A DNA stretch of 64,000 bases, taken from positions 181,723-245,722 of the forward strand of contig UCHD01000004.1 in assembly GCA_900472175.1 (NCBI GenBank). The letters are read 5' to 3'. The translations under genes and the position numbers were made by a program. Positions 17,062 to 26,334 of the stretch are shown in pieces. The stretch's first letter is position 1. The number at the start of each line of letters is the position of its first letter. The DNA comes from Hyphomicrobiales bacterium. Lineage in GTDB: Bacteria > Pseudomonadota > Alphaproteobacteria > Rhizobiales > Rhizobiaceae. The notes under the pieces are model-generated. The model was not told the origin of the DNA, ran no database searches, and saw nothing but the letters and a program-made list of their open reading frames with translations.

Positions 17062-20000
17062 GTGCTTTCGCGAATTCTGGTTTTTGTCGGTGGTCTTCTG
17101 GTCGTGGCACTGTTTGCCGCGCTGATTGCCCCACTGTTCGTGGACTGGACGGACTTCCGCAAGGATTTCGAACGTGAGGCAAGCCGGATCATGGGTAAGC
17201 CCGTGGTCGTTCACGGCAGCGTCGATGCCCGCCTTCTTCCTTTTCCTTCGGTAACCCTCAACGACGTCCGCGTCGGCCAGTCGGAAACGGGTGAGCCGCT
17301 GATCCAGGTCGAGCGCTTCAAGATGAATGCCGAGCTTGCGCCGTTCCTGTCCGGTGAGGCGCTGATCTTCGACATGCGGCTGGAGCAGCCGAAGGCGAAG
17401 ATTCGGCTTTTGCCGGATGGCACGCTTGATTGGGCGCGGGGGCGAAAGGCTTCTATCCCTGCCAAGACAGTGATTCTTGAAAACGTCGCCATCACCGGCG
17501 GCCAGATCGATTTCATCGACGAACAGACGGGCCGGACCCGTCATGTCACAGGACTTGAGGCTGATCTTTCGGCCCGCTCGCTTGCCGGTCCCTGGAAAAT
17601 GGAAGGCCGCGCGGCACTGGACGGTGAAGCCGGTAGTTTTGCCTTTTCCAGCAGCGAAGCCGACCAGAGCAGTACGCTCGGCCTGCGGTCGCGGCTGACG
17701 CCCGACAAGCGGCCCTTCGGTGTGGAACTCGACGGTGATCTGAAAATCGTCGATTTCAAGCCGGTCTATCAAGGCAAATTCACTCTGACGGAGAACAAGC
17801 CGGCCGAGGCGCAGAAGAACCAGGACAAATCTGCCGCCTTGCGGGTGACGGGTGGTTTCGAACTGACCAATGAGCGTATCCGTGTTCCCGATTACCGCTT
17901 GGAGATCGGGCCTAAGGACGACCCTTATCTGGTCACCGGCGAGGCGACGCTCGATACCGGCAAGGAGCAGGAATTCCTGCTTCTGGCCGATGGCCAGCAG
18001 ATCGATGTCAGCCGGATCGGCAATGCAGGTGCCGCCGGCAAGACCGGCCGCGATCCCGCCATTTCTGTCCGCCAGAGGCTTGCCGCCATCATGGCGATCG
18101 CTGCCGACATCCCGATTCCGCAGGTGCCGGGGCGGGCAAGCCTGAAACTTCCGGCAATCGTCATCGGCGATACGACGGTGCGCGACGTGCGTCTCGATTT
18201 GCGGCCCGACGGCGCAGGCTGGATGGTCGATAATGCCGTCGCGCAACTGCCCGGCCGCACGCAATTCGAGGCCAAGGGACGGCTGCAACTGACCGGGCTG
18301 CGGGCCTTTCGCGGCGAGATGCTGGTTGCGTCCAATCAACCTTCGGGGCTTGCGACCTGGCTTGCGGGCTCCGTCGATCCGGCGATCCGCAAATTGAAGA
18401 CGGCCGGTTTTTCCGCAACGGTCAACCTCACCGATACGCTGCAGCAATTCGAGCGGCTTGAAGTGGCAGCCGGTCCCGCCGTGCTGCGCGGCCGGATAGA
18501 GCGGCAGGCGCTGGAGGGCGCACAGCCGAATCTGTCCTTGCAACTCAAGGGTAACAGCATCGATCTGGAAGCGCTGCAGGCGCTGGCTGGGCTGGTGGCC
18601 GGAGATGCTTCGATCTCGACATTGCTGTCGCACACGATCGCGGCGGACCTCTCGGCGGACAAGTTTTCCGCGTTTGACGAGGATGCCAGCGACGTGCAGC
18701 TGGTGGCAACGCTGAAGAATGGACAATTGCAGGCAGAGCGCGTGTCGATCGGCGATATCGCCGGCACGCAGCTTGCCTTGTCGGGACGGATGAGCGGCGA
18801 GATGAACGCGCCGGTGATCTCGGCCAAGATGAAGCTCGCTTCGCCGGATCTGACCCCGTTCCTGAAGATGATCGAGCGCCATGCCGAAGCGCATCCGGCG
18901 CTGGAACGGCTGGTGCGGAGTGGCCCCTATTACAGCAATGCGGCGCTGGATCTGACGCTGTCTGCCGGTAGCCAGGATGGCAAGGCGCCGGTGACGTTCG
19001 GCATTATCGGCTCGGCCAACGGTACCAAGATTGCCGCCAATTACCAGGCGCCGGACATTGCGCAGGCGTTGGCGGGGCAGGGCATCCTTCTGGAAGCGAC
19101 GATGGAAAATCCGTCGGCTCCGGTTCTGCTCGGGCAGGCGGGATTTGATCCCCTGCCGTTCGAGGCCGATGAAAATGCCATTCTGTCGGTCAAGCTGCAG
19201 GGCGCCGATGGTCAGAAGGCCAATGCCGGACTGACCTTCACGACGGCACGCACGGCTCTTTCGGCCAATGGCGACATCGACCTGTCGCGTGACAATTTCC
19301 TGTCCGGCCAATCGAAGATTTCGCTGGAAAGCCAGGATTTCGAACCGTTCCTGCTGTTGCAGGGGATCGGCTTGCCGCAGATGGGCACCGGCCTGCCTCT
19401 GGTGTTGAAGGCCGATATCACAACGACGGCCGACGCGGTGAACCTTTCGGCGATCGACGGCAAGGCGGACGGCAACGCGTTTTCCGGCACGTTTGCGATC
19501 GACCGCAAAACGCCGGGCAAGGCGAACGGCCAGATTGCGCTCGACACGCTTGATCTGGCCTGGATCGGCGAGGGAATTTTGGGCGCCGTGCAGGATGCAG
19601 CCAGCGGCGATCTATCAGCCGAACCTGTTATTCAGCCGGCATGGAGCGGGTTCGATGTTGCGGTCGATATTTCCGCCAAACAGTTCTGGCCGGGCGTCTA
19701 TGGCGCAGTGTCCGATATGTCCGGAAAACTTGCCTGGAAGGGCGATCAGATTGCGATCGACACGATTGCCGGCAACTGGATGGGCGGCAAGATCGACGGA
19801 CGCCTGCTGCTCGGCAACGGCGATGGTTCTGGCTTCTTCCAGACGCGGCTCAACCTCAAGGACGGCGACCTCGCGGCTGCCGTTTGGAAAACCGGTGGTG
19901 CGGCCGTTGCCGAGGGTAAGTTCGACCTGACGCTTGCGCTTGAGGCTTCCGGCAAGACGGTGCAGGCCATGGCTGAATCGGCCAGCGGCTCGGGGACGGC

Positions 20001-20871
20001 GACGCTGCGTGACACCATCGTGCACGGTCTGAACAGCGCAGCGCTGCCGGATATCTTGGCTGCCGCGGACCGGATCGACGGCGATATCACTCCTGCTTCG
20101 GTGATGTCCGCATCCCAGAAGGCGGTGCTTTCGGGGCAGACGGCTTTGGGCGCGGTAACGGTGCCGTTCAGCATTGCCGGTGGAACATTGCGGGCGCAAA
20201 ACGTCACCGCGGGTGATGCCGCTGCCAATCTGTCCGGAAATCTGGAAATCAGCTTTCCGGACGAACGGATGACCGCCGGTGTGACCGTTGATTTCCGCCC
20301 GGGTGAGGAAGCGCTAACAGGTGCTGAGGCGCAGGTAAGCCTTGACTATGCCGGGCTTCTGCATGCGCCCGGCCTGACATTCGACGTCACCGACCTGTCG
20401 AACTTCCTGTCGCTCCGGGCCTTCGAGCGTGAGCGGCGGCGTGTCGAGACGCTGCAGGCCAACGTACTTGAAAAACAGCGGCTGCGCCGCGAAGTGGCGC
20501 TCTACAAGGCCAATGCGGTCGAGCGCGAGGCGGCGCGCCTGCGAGCCGAGGAAGAGCAGCGCCGGCGCGCGTTGGTGGCAAAGGAGGCCGCGCGGCAAAA
20601 GGCAGAGGATGCCGCAAGGGCGCAGGCTGAAAAGAAGGCCGCCGAGGAGGATAAAGCGGCCAAGGCTGCAGCCGAGGCTGCGCGCAAGGCCGATGAGCAG
20701 AAAAACCAGAACCTGTTGCCGTTCGACCCGACCGGCGGCGTGATCCGGGGCGAGGAGCTCACGGCACCGCAAGGCGGCGGGACCCAGCAACCGGCCGGGC
20801 AGCAACCGCTCATCCAGACGCCGCAGCAAGGGCTCAATTTTGAAGCATTGCCGGGCGTGCGGCCGCAGTAA
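17062..20871 (+). CDS. AsmA-family large envelope protein
   Basis: 1269 residues starting at GTG 17062. One N-terminal membrane helix (about 3-25) is followed by the AsmA signature (FEREASRIMGKPVVVHGSVDARLLPFPSVTLNDVRVG). Long beta-rich repeats then run to about residue 1110, typical of AsmA/TamB-like proteins that form hydrophobic grooves in the periplasm for lipid transport. Residues about 1125-1225 are a highly charged Ala/Arg/Glu/Lys coiled coil, followed by a Gln/Pro-rich tail; both are unusual additions for E. coli AsmA but common in rhizobial versions. It runs alone and ends convergently with the RHH gene 45 bp away. Confidence 0.9.
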   Translation: MLSRILVFVGGLLVVALFAALIAPLFVDWTDFRKDFEREASRIMGKPVVVHGSVDARLLPFPSVTLNDVRVGQSETGEPLIQVERFKMNAELAPFLSGEALIFDMRLEQPKAKIRLLPDGTLDWARGRKASIPAKTVILENVAITGGQIDFIDEQTGRTRHVTGLEADLSARSLAGPWKMEGRAALDGEAGSFAFSSSEADQSSTLGLRSRLTPDKRPFGVELDGDLKIVDFKPVYQGKFTLTENKPAEAQKNQDKSAALRVTGGFELTNERIRVPDYRLEIGPKDDPYLVTGEATLDTGKEQEFLLLADGQQIDVSRIGNAGAAGKTGRDPAISVRQRLAAIMAIAADIPIPQVPGRASLKLPAIVIGDTTVRDVRLDLRPDGAGWMVDNAVAQLPGRTQFEAKGRLQLTGLRAFRGEMLVASNQPSGLATWLAGSVDPAIRKLKTAGFSATVNLTDTLQQFERLEVAAGPAVLRGRIERQALEGAQPNLSLQLKGNSIDLEALQALAGLVAGDASISTLLSHTIAADLSADKFSAFDEDASDVQLVATLKNGQLQAERVSIGDIAGTQLALSGRMSGEMNAPVISAKMKLASPDLTPFLKMIERHAEAHPALERLVRSGPYYSNAALDLTLSAGSQDGKAPVTFGIIGSANGTKIAANYQAPDIAQALAGQGILLEATMENPSAPVLLGQAGFDPLPFEADENAILSVKLQGADGQKANAGLTFTTARTALSANGDIDLSRDNFLSGQSKISLESQDFEPFLLLQGIGLPQMGTGLPLVLKADITTTADAVNLSAIDGKADGNAFSGTFAIDRKTPGKANGQIALDTLDLAWIGEGILGAVQDAASGDLSAEPVIQPAWSGFDVAVDISAKQFWPGVYGAVSDMSGKLAWKGDQIAIDTIAGNWMGGKIDGRLLLGNGDGSGFFQTRLNLKDGDLAAAVWKTGGAAVAEGKFDLTLALEASGKTVQAMAESASGSGTATLRDTIVHGLNSAALPDILAAADRIDGDITPASVMSASQKAVLSGQTALGAVTVPFSIAGGTLRAQNVTAGDAAANLSGNLEISFPDERMTAGVTVDFRPGEEALTGAEAQVSLDYAGLLHAPGLTFDVTDLSNFLSLRAFERERRRVETLQANVLEKQRLRREVALYKANAVEREAARLRAEEEQRRRALVAKEAARQKAEDAARAQAEKKAAEEDKAAKAAAEAARKADEQKNQNLLPFDPTGGVIRGEELTAPQGGGTQQPAGQQPLIQTPQQGLNFEALPGVRPQ

Positions 20872-20916
20872 GATTTCCGGAGGTTCGAGATAGGCGAAGG
20901 CTGTGCAATGCCGGGC

Positions 20917-21132
20917 TCAGGCTCCGTTGGTCTTGATCCAGGTCAGGACATGAACCCTAAGTGCCGAGGAGAGGTTGCTGCCTTCGGCCCGGCCATCATC
21001 GATCTCGGCAATCAGCTGGGCAAGCGCGATCTGGCGGATATCGGCGATTGCCTTCAGTTCCAGCCAGAACGGTTCTTCCAGCGAGAAGCTGGTGCGATGG
21101 CCATGCAGCGTCGCCGAATGCTTGCGGATCAC
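20917..21132 (-). CDS. Ribbon-helix-helix domain protein (RHH_4-like)
   Basis: 71 residues from GTG at 21132, with TGAGG about 7 nt upstream. Residues 11-55 (GHRTSFSLEEPFWLELKAIA, then QIALAQLIAEID) match the small RHH_4/COG4321 family of predicted ribbon-helix-helix DNA-binding proteins. It is the last gene of an sspB-DUF4169-RHH run on this strand, about 98 bp after DUF4169. Its target is unknown. It could regulate this operon or act elsewhere. Confidence 0.8.
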   Translation of the reverse strand: MIRKHSATLHGHRTSFSLEEPFWLELKAIADIRQIALAQLIAEIDDGRAEGSNLSSALRVHVLTWIKTNGA

Positions 21133-21230
21133 AATGCGCCTCAGAAAATGAATCAGCTTCGTCTCAAGGTGATTCCGGAAGTCGGGCTTATCTGTTGATT
21201 CTAAATGGATTTCTGGTTTCGGTTTGGTTC

Positions 21231-21434
21231 TTACTTGGCGTCATCCGGCTCAGCTGGTGTCTCGCGTTTTCCCTGGTCGAGCGCCTTGCTGGCCTTGTCG
21301 TTGAGCGTCTTGGTCAGCTGTTTTTCAGCTTTCGTCCGCCCGTAGGAAATACGGTTCTGATCCGCCGCCTTGTCTTTCTCCGTCCGCGCCTTCTGCTTGC
21401 GGAACTGACGGAGATTGACGACGTCGCCGGTCAT
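21231..21434 (-). CDS. DUF4169 family small protein
   Basis: 67 residues, very basic and charged, beginning MTGDVVNLRQFRKQKARTEK. This matches DUF4169, a short alphaproteobacterial family of unknown function with an N-terminal VNLRxxRKxxAR motif. The ATG at 21434 is used because the family begins just before VVNLRQ; the longer open frame upstream overlaps sspB in another frame and has no homology-like features. It lies 25 bp downstream of sspB, almost certainly in the same transcript. Confidence 0.8.
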   Translation of the reverse strand: MTGDVVNLRQFRKQKARTEKDKAADQNRISYGRTKAEKQLTKTLNDKASKALDQGKRETPAEPDDAK

Positions 21435-21459
21435 GATGAGCCTGTCCGAGGTTGGATTG

Positions 21460-21990
21460 TCAGTTCTTCTTGCGGAAGGAGTCCAGCGAAACCACCGATC
21501 CGCCTTCCTTCTTGCCGTCGTCGCCGGTCTTACCACTGTCGCCGGTCTTGGCTTCAGTGTCCTGCTCGCTGGATTTTTCCGCCGTTGCGACAGGATAGGC
21601 GGTGATTTCGGCGGTTTCTTCCTCATCGATGGCCGCCACGTCGAACTCAAGCTCGAAGTTGACGGAAGGATCGTAGAAGCCGCGGATCGCGTTGAACGGA
21701 ATAACCAGCTTTTCCGGCGTGTCGGAGAAGGACAGGCCGATTTCGAACAGCGTCTCGGTAACCTTCAGGTCCCAGAACTGGTGCTGCACGACGATGGTCA
21801 TCTGCTCGGCATATTTGGCCTTCAGGTGCTGAGAAATGCGCACGCCGGGGGCGCCGGTGAGAAAGGTAATGAAGAAATGATGATCGCCGGGAAGGGCGCC
21901 GGTGGCTGCGACTTCGATGAGGACCTTGCGAATGACGCTGCGAAGCGCATCCTGCGCCAGAATGTCGTAGCGGATATGGTCTTGGCCCAT
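21460..21990 (-). CDS. sspB: SspB-alpha, ClpXP adaptor for ssrA-tagged proteins
   Basis: 176 residues from ATG at 21990 (MGQDHIRYDILAQDALRSV). The N-terminal about 130 residues form the SspB substrate-binding fold (ITFLTGAPGVRISQHLKAKY, MTIVVQHQFWDLKV). A flexible acidic/Ser/Lys linker and the short C-terminal tail VVSLDSFRKKN follow, equivalent to the ClpX-binding XB motif. It tethers tmRNA-tagged proteins to ClpXP in the cytosol. The gene lies directly downstream of ssrA, on the same strand, about 160 bp away, followed by DUF4169 and RHH genes. Confidence 0.93.
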   Translation of the reverse strand: MGQDHIRYDILAQDALRSVIRKVLIEVAATGALPGDHHFFITFLTGAPGVRISQHLKAKYAEQMTIVVQHQFWDLKVTETLFEIGLSFSDTPEKLVIPFNAIRGFYDPSVNFELEFDVAAIDEEETAEITAYPVATAEKSSEQDTEAKTGDSGKTGDDGKKEGGSVVSLDSFRKKN

Positions 21991-22149
21991 AAGATCCCCG
22001 TCTTTCTTGTAACTCAACTCTGTCACACTTAATGCCATCTGCTCTGTACGCAGGAAAGTCCTGACATACGAGTCATTTGCATCATCTATAGACCATTTCA
22101 AGGCAACCGAGAAGGCGGCGTTGGATGGGCGAGGGGCGCGCAGAAAGGG

Positions 22150-22515
22150 GAGAAGTGGAGGTTTCTGTTGCCAGGTACCTCCGAACCCCGCCTAAAGGTG
22201 CGACCCCTTAGGACTTGATTTGAAGTGTCACACTGCGATTAAGCAGCGAGACGAGCTTCCGCATAGTTGTCGTTTGCAACTACAATTTTAGCCCGATAAC
22301 GGTGGTACAATGCCGAGCAAAAAGTCGATCTTTACGCCCTTGTCGATCCTATTTCGCCCCCATCAAAAGCCGGTCTGTCATTTGCGGCATGCACGCCGTT
22401 TCGACCGGTTTTTGGTGGAGGCGCCGGGTACCGCCCCCGGGTCCAATAGGTTTATTTCATCGCCTGTTTATCGCCATAGCCGCCCGAAGACGGCAACTGT
22501 CATATAGGTCCTAAA
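22150..22515 (-). ncRNA. ssrA: Permuted two-piece tmRNA (alpha-type ssrA)
   Basis: On the minus strand the acceptor piece comes first and ends with CCA at 22415-22413. A roughly 51-nt spacer (22412-22362) is excised, and the coding piece begins GGGGGCG at 22361. GGGGGCG pairs perfectly with CGCCTCC before the discriminator A, giving a 7-bp acceptor stem with a G3-U70 wobble, the alanyl-tRNA synthetase identity element. The tag frame runs from GCA at 22277 to TAA at 22239 and reads ANDNYAEARLAA. The 3' hairpin region contains GGAGGTACCTGG. The outer ends of the acceptor and coding pieces are estimated to within about 10 nt. Confidence 0.95.
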
Positions 22516-22583
22516 CTGCGCCAAGAAAAGGGCCTTTTCGAAAATACCGGTGCTGCCTCGTGTTCATTCGGGCCGGTTGGCTC

Positions 22584-22612
22584 TTGACATGCTCGCCAAG
22601 CGTGAAAAAACT
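22584..22612 (+). promoter_or_regulatory. Possible promoter for the DUF2853 gene
   Basis: CTTGACA-like -35 (TTGACA at 22584-22589) lies 17 nt before AAAACT, a weak -10. This is about 65 nt upstream of the DUF2853 start and just outside the tmRNA gene. The -35 is good but the -10 is poor. Confidence 0.35.
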
Positions 22613-22675
22613 CGTGTTGCGTATCTTTCATCAGGAAAGGTGGGCGGCTGAAGCCAAACCGCGTGAGGAGACACC

Positions 22676-22984
22676 ATGACGGATTATCTCGCAGATGTGA
22701 AAAAATACGACAGCGCCGCCGACGAAGCCGCTGTGAACAAGATCGTCAAGCATCTGGGCATCGCATTGCGCAACAGGGATTCCTCGCTCGTCTCTGCATC
22801 GGATCCGACAGAACTCGACCGGGTCAAGGAAAAGTGGTGTGGCAAGAAGCTTGGCGTGACCGGACCGGACGCCGACGCGGCTGTTGACGCCGTCGCCAAG
22901 ACGATGGCTGGCGACCGTTCGAAGTCGCGCGTGACCTTCTACTATCTGGTGGCAAAACACCTCGGCAAGCTCGCGACGCTTTGA
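22676..22984 (+). CDS. DUF2853 family protein
   Basis: 102 residues starting MTDYLADVKKYDSAADEAAV. It matches DUF2853, a small all-helical cytosolic family of unknown function common in rhizobia and marine bacteria. GGAGACACC precedes the ATG. There is no signal peptide or membrane segment. It lies between ssrA (other strand) and thyA, and an unrelated promoter-like TTGACA upstream suggests it is transcribed on its own. No function is proposed. Confidence 0.85.
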   Translation: MTDYLADVKKYDSAADEAAVNKIVKHLGIALRNRDSSLVSASDPTELDRVKEKWCGKKLGVTGPDADAAVDAVAKTMAGDRSKSRVTFYYLVAKHLGKLATL

Positions 22985-23092
22985 TCGCTCGCGCCTCTTG
23001 AGTAGCCGCGCCTGGGGAAACCCGGGATTTACCGATTGGTTCGCTGCCGCCTTGCGCCTATTTTAGCGCAAAACGAATCGGCGGCGGACCCT

Positions 23093-23887
23093 ATGAAACA
23101 GTATCTCGACCTCTTGCGACACGTGATGGAGACCGGCTCGGACCGTGGCGATCGCACGGGCACCGGCACGCGTTCGGTTTTCGGTCATCAGATGCGTTTC
23201 AATCTGGCTGATGGTTTTCCGGTCCTGACGACCAAGAAGCTGCATCTCAAGTCGATCATCCATGAGCTGCTGTGGTTCCTGAAGGGCGATACGAATATCG
23301 CCTATCTCAAGCAAAACGGTGTCCACATCTGGGACGAATGGGCCGATGCGAACGGCGATCTCGGGCCGGTCTACGGTTACCAGTGGCGCTCCTGGCCAAC
23401 CCATGACGGCCGGCATCTCGATCAGATCGTCGCCCTCGTCGAAGGCCTGAAGAAAAACCCGAATTCGCGCCGTCATATCGTTTCGGCCTGGAACCCGGCG
23501 CTGATCGAGGAGATGGCGCTGCCGCCATGCCATTGCCTGTTCCAGTTCTATGTATCCGACGGCAAACTGTCCTGCCAGCTCTATCAGCGGTCCGGCGATG
23601 TCTTCCTCGGCGTACCCTTCAACATCGCCTCCTATGCGCTGCTGACCCTGATGGTGGCGCAGGTCTGCGGGCTTCAGCCGGGTGATTTCGTCCATACGTT
23701 CGGCGATACGCATATCTATCACAACCATTTCGACCAGGTCCGCGAACAGCTGACCCGTACACCGAAGGCACTGCCGAAAATGGTCATCAATCCGGATGTG
23801 AAGGACCTGTTTTCATTTCGTTTCGAGGACTTTGAGCTCGTCGGCTACGAACCTGATGCACATATCAAGGCGCCGGTTGCGGTATAG
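23093..23887 (+). CDS. thyA: Thymidylate synthase
   Basis: 264 residues, exactly the E. coli ThyA length when started at ATG 23093 ([20 protein letters not shown]). It methylates dUMP to dTMP with methylenetetrahydrofolate, producing dihydrofolate. The catalytic Cys146 is in [10 protein letters not shown], and [21 protein letters not shown] and the [10 protein letters not shown] nucleotide-binding region are intact. It is followed by a GST and folA, so the enzyme that makes dihydrofolate and the one that recycles it are clustered. Confidence 0.98.
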   Translation: MKQYLDLLRHVMETGSDRGDRTGTGTRSVFGHQMRFNLADGFPVLTTKKLHLKSIIHELLWFLKGDTNIAYLKQNGVHIWDEWADANGDLGPVYGYQWRSWPTHDGRHLDQIVALVEGLKKNPNSRRHIVSAWNPALIEEMALPPCHCLFQFYVSDGKLSCQLYQRSGDVFLGVPFNIASYALLTLMVAQVCGLQPGDFVHTFGDTHIYHNHFDQVREQLTRTPKALPKMVINPDVKDLFSFRFEDFELVGYEPDAHIKAPVAV

Positions 23888-23949
23888 GCGCGATGGTGAC
23901 ACTGTCACCGGACGGGATGACTTGCGGTTGAACGGTCGAGGAGGACCCC

Positions 23950-24555
23950 ATGCTGACATTGATCCACGCGCCACAGTCGCGCTCGTCGCGCATCATTTGG
24001 CTGCTTGAGGAACTCGGGGCGGAGTACGAGATCCGCTATGTCTCGATCCGCCGCTGGGATGGTTCGGGCGGTCCCGACGACAACAATCCGCATCCGCACA
24101 AGCAGGTGCCGGCGCTCCTGCACAATGGCGCGCTGGTCACGGAATCGACGGCGGTTGTGCAGTATCTGACCGAGCTCTATCCGCAATCGGAACTCGGCCG
24201 TCCGCCAGGGCATCCCGAGCGAGGTGCCTATCTGTCCTGGCTTGCCTATTATGCCGGCGTGATAGAGCCGTCCGGCAGCGCGTTTCTCTCCGGCGTTGCC
24301 GCCGGTCATCCGCCGCTTCTGAAAATATACGAGGACATGTGCCTGCATGTCGTCGAGACGCTGACGAAGCAGCCGTTCCTGCTCGGCAAGAAGGTCAGTG
24401 CCGTCGACCTTCTGCTGGTCAGCGCGCTGACCTGGATGCGCAAGCTGCTGCCGGACAGTTCGGTGGTCGATCAATATGTCCAGTTCATGACCGTGCGTCC
24501 GGCGCTTGCCCGTGCCCGCGCCGTCGACTCCAAGCCGGATGGTTTTCATGACTGA
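23950..24555 (+). CDS. Glutathione S-transferase family protein
   Basis: 201 residues. The N-terminal thioredoxin-like domain (residues 1-80) has HAPQSRSSRIIWLLEELG, KQVPALLHNG and the ESTAVVQYL glutathione-site motif. The C-terminal helical domain (about 88-195) has VSAVDLLLVSALTW. It resembles bacterial beta/theta-like GSTs, with the catalytic Ser/Arg region at SRSS. A GGAGGACCCC site precedes the ATG. Its last 8 nt overlap the folA start, implying translational coupling, although a functional link to folate is not evident. Confidence 0.9.
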   Translation: MLTLIHAPQSRSSRIIWLLEELGAEYEIRYVSIRRWDGSGGPDDNNPHPHKQVPALLHNGALVTESTAVVQYLTELYPQSELGRPPGHPERGAYLSWLAYYAGVIEPSGSAFLSGVAAGHPPLLKIYEDMCLHVVETLTKQPFLLGKKVSAVDLLLVSALTWMRKLLPDSSVVDQYVQFMTVRPALARARAVDSKPDGFHD

Positions 24556-25063
24556 GCCAAACATCAGTATCGTCGTCGCGGTGTCCGCCAATGGCGTCAT
24601 CGGCAGGGACGGCGGGTTGCCCTGGCACCTGCCCAGCGACCTCAAGCGCTTCAAGGCGCTGACGCTTGGCAAGCCGGTGGTTATGGGGCGAAAGACCTGG
24701 GCCTCGATTGGCAGGCCGCTTCCGGGCCGCCCCAATATCGTCATCAGCCGGGACGCGCATTTCGTGGCGGAGGGGGCAATTGTAGTCCAATCTCTGGAGG
24801 CCGCACTGGATCAGGCGCGCAGGCTGGCCGCCGATCTCGATGTCGATGAGGTCTGCGTAATCGGCGGTGGCGAGATCTATCGGCAGGCCATTGGCCAGGC
24901 TGATCTCCTGCATGTCACCACGGTCGCCGCCGAAATCGACGGGGATACGCGGTTTCCCGCTATCGATCCGGCCATCTTCGAAGAGATCGTCGATGAACCC
25001 CTGCCGCGTGGCGAAAAGGACAGCCACACTATGCATTTCAAGACCTGGCGGCGGAAAAGCTGA
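24548..25063 (+). CDS. folA: Dihydrofolate reductase
   Basis: 171 residues from ATG at 24548, overlapping the GST stop by 8 nt. It reduces dihydrofolate to tetrahydrofolate with NADPH and is the trimethoprim target. Family motifs are clear: VSANGVIGRDGGLPWHLPSD (active-site loop and substrate-binding acidic residue), VVMGRKTWASIG, RPNIVISRD and VCVIGGGEIY (the NADPH-binding Gly-Gly). The neighbouring thyA generates its substrate. About 150 bp separate it from hflK. Confidence 0.97.
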   Translation: MTEPNISIVVAVSANGVIGRDGGLPWHLPSDLKRFKALTLGKPVVMGRKTWASIGRPLPGRPNIVISRDAHFVAEGAIVVQSLEAALDQARRLAADLDVDEVCVIGGGEIYRQAIGQADLLHVTTVAAEIDGDTRFPAIDPAIFEEIVDEPLPRGEKDSHTMHFKTWRRKS

Positions 25064-25212
25064 GCAATGCTAACTATTTTGCCGGATTTACGGTGAAGTT
25101 GGATGCGTTGCGTTGAAAGCCGTTCTGGACATACCTATAACGGTTTCACATCATGCCTGCGGCTCGTCCGCGGGGAAATGATCTCGGAATTTTTTCTATA
25201 GAAGAGGTATGA

Positions 25213-26334
25213 ATGCCCTGGAGCAATCAGAACGGCGGCGGCGGTGGTCCTTGGGGCGGCGGCAGCGGCGGCGGTGGAAACAAGGGCCCTTGGGGCCAGG
25301 GGCCGAACCGGCCGCGTGGCGGCGGCGGTGGCCGTGGCAATGGTGGCCCTCCGGATCTCGAGGAAATTTTCCGCCGGGGTCAGGACCAGCTGAAGGGCGT
25401 GGTTCCGGGCGGTTTTAACGGCGGTGTCTTCGCGATCATCGGTCTGCTGATTGTCGGCTTCGTGCTGATGAATTCGATCTACACCGTCCAGCCGGACGAG
25501 CGTGGCGTCGAAATGCGGTTCGGCAAGCCCAAGGAAGAGATTTCCATGCCGGGCCTGCACTATCATTTCTGGCCGCTTGAAACGGTCGAAATGGTCAAGA
25601 TCACCGAGCAGCAGCAGAATATCGGCAGCCGTTCAGGTGCTGGCGATCAGTCAGGTTCGGGCCTGATGCTGACCGGCGACCAGAACATCGTCAATGTTCA
25701 GTTCTCCGTGCTGTTTTCCGTGACCGACCCGAAGGCCTATCTCTTCAACGTCGAGGATCCGTCCGACACGCTGCAGCAGGTTGCCGAAAGCGCCATGCGC
25801 GAAGTCGTCGGCCGCCGTCCGGCACAGGACATCTTCCGTGATAACCGTCAGGCGATCGCAGCGGATGTAAAGACGACGATCCAGGCGACGATGGACACCT
25901 ATGGTGCCGGCGTCTCCGTCAACACGGTCGCTATCGAAGACGCGGCACCGCCGCGCGAAGTAGCCGATGCGTTCGACGAAGTGCAGCGCGCCGAGCAGGA
26001 CGAAGACCGGTTTGTCGAAGAAGCCAACCAGTATGCCAACCAGGTGCTCGGTAAGGCCCGTGGTCAGGCAGCCCAGTTGCGCGAAGAAGCGGCCGCCTAT
26101 AAGGACCGGGTCGTCAAGGAAGCACAGGGTGAGGCACAGCGCTTCATCTCGGTCTATGACGCCTATGCGAAGGCCCCGGACGTGACGCGCAGACGTCTCT
26201 ATCTCGAAACGATGCAGAGCGTTCTCGGCAAGTCCAAGAAGGTCATTCTCGACGAAAAGAACGGCCAGGGCGTTTTGCCTTATCTGCCGCTCAATGAAAT
26301 CGTCAAGCCCGCGCAGTCGGGAGGGGCCCAGTAA
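25213..26334 (+). CDS. hflK: FtsH protease activity modulator HflK
   Basis: 373 residues. A Gly/Pro/Asn-rich cytosolic N-terminus (1-70; repeated GGGG runs) precedes one membrane helix (about 73-92) and the periplasmic SPFH/band-7 domain (about 95-290), with a Glu/Ala/Gln-rich coiled coil (about 255-310). HflK and HflC form a cage that encloses and restrains the membrane AAA protease FtsH. The stop and the hflC start share one nucleotide (TAATG), typical of coupled translation of equimolar partners. Confidence 0.96.
   Translation: MPWSNQNGGGGGPWGGGSGGGGNKGPWGQGPNRPRGGGGGRGNGGPPDLEEIFRRGQDQLKGVVPGGFNGGVFAIIGLLIVGFVLMNSIYTVQPDERGVEMRFGKPKEEISMPGLHYHFWPLETVEMVKITEQQQNIGSRSGAGDQSGSGLMLTGDQNIVNVQFSVLFSVTDPKAYLFNVEDPSDTLQQVAESAMREVVGRRPAQDIFRDNRQAIAADVKTTIQATMDTYGAGVSVNTVAIEDAAPPREVADAFDEVQRAEQDEDRFVEEANQYANQVLGKARGQAAQLREEAAAYKDRVVKEAQGEAQRFISVYDAYAKAPDVTRRRLYLETMQSVLGKSKKVILDEKNGQGVLPYLPLNEIVKPAQSGGAQ

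Noticed and set aside
17038-19311. 757-codon minus-strand frame opposite the AsmA-family gene
   Set aside because: Composition (Arg/Gln/His-rich, no hydrophobic core pattern) fits a shadow of the real gene; the AsmA signature on the plus strand is clear.
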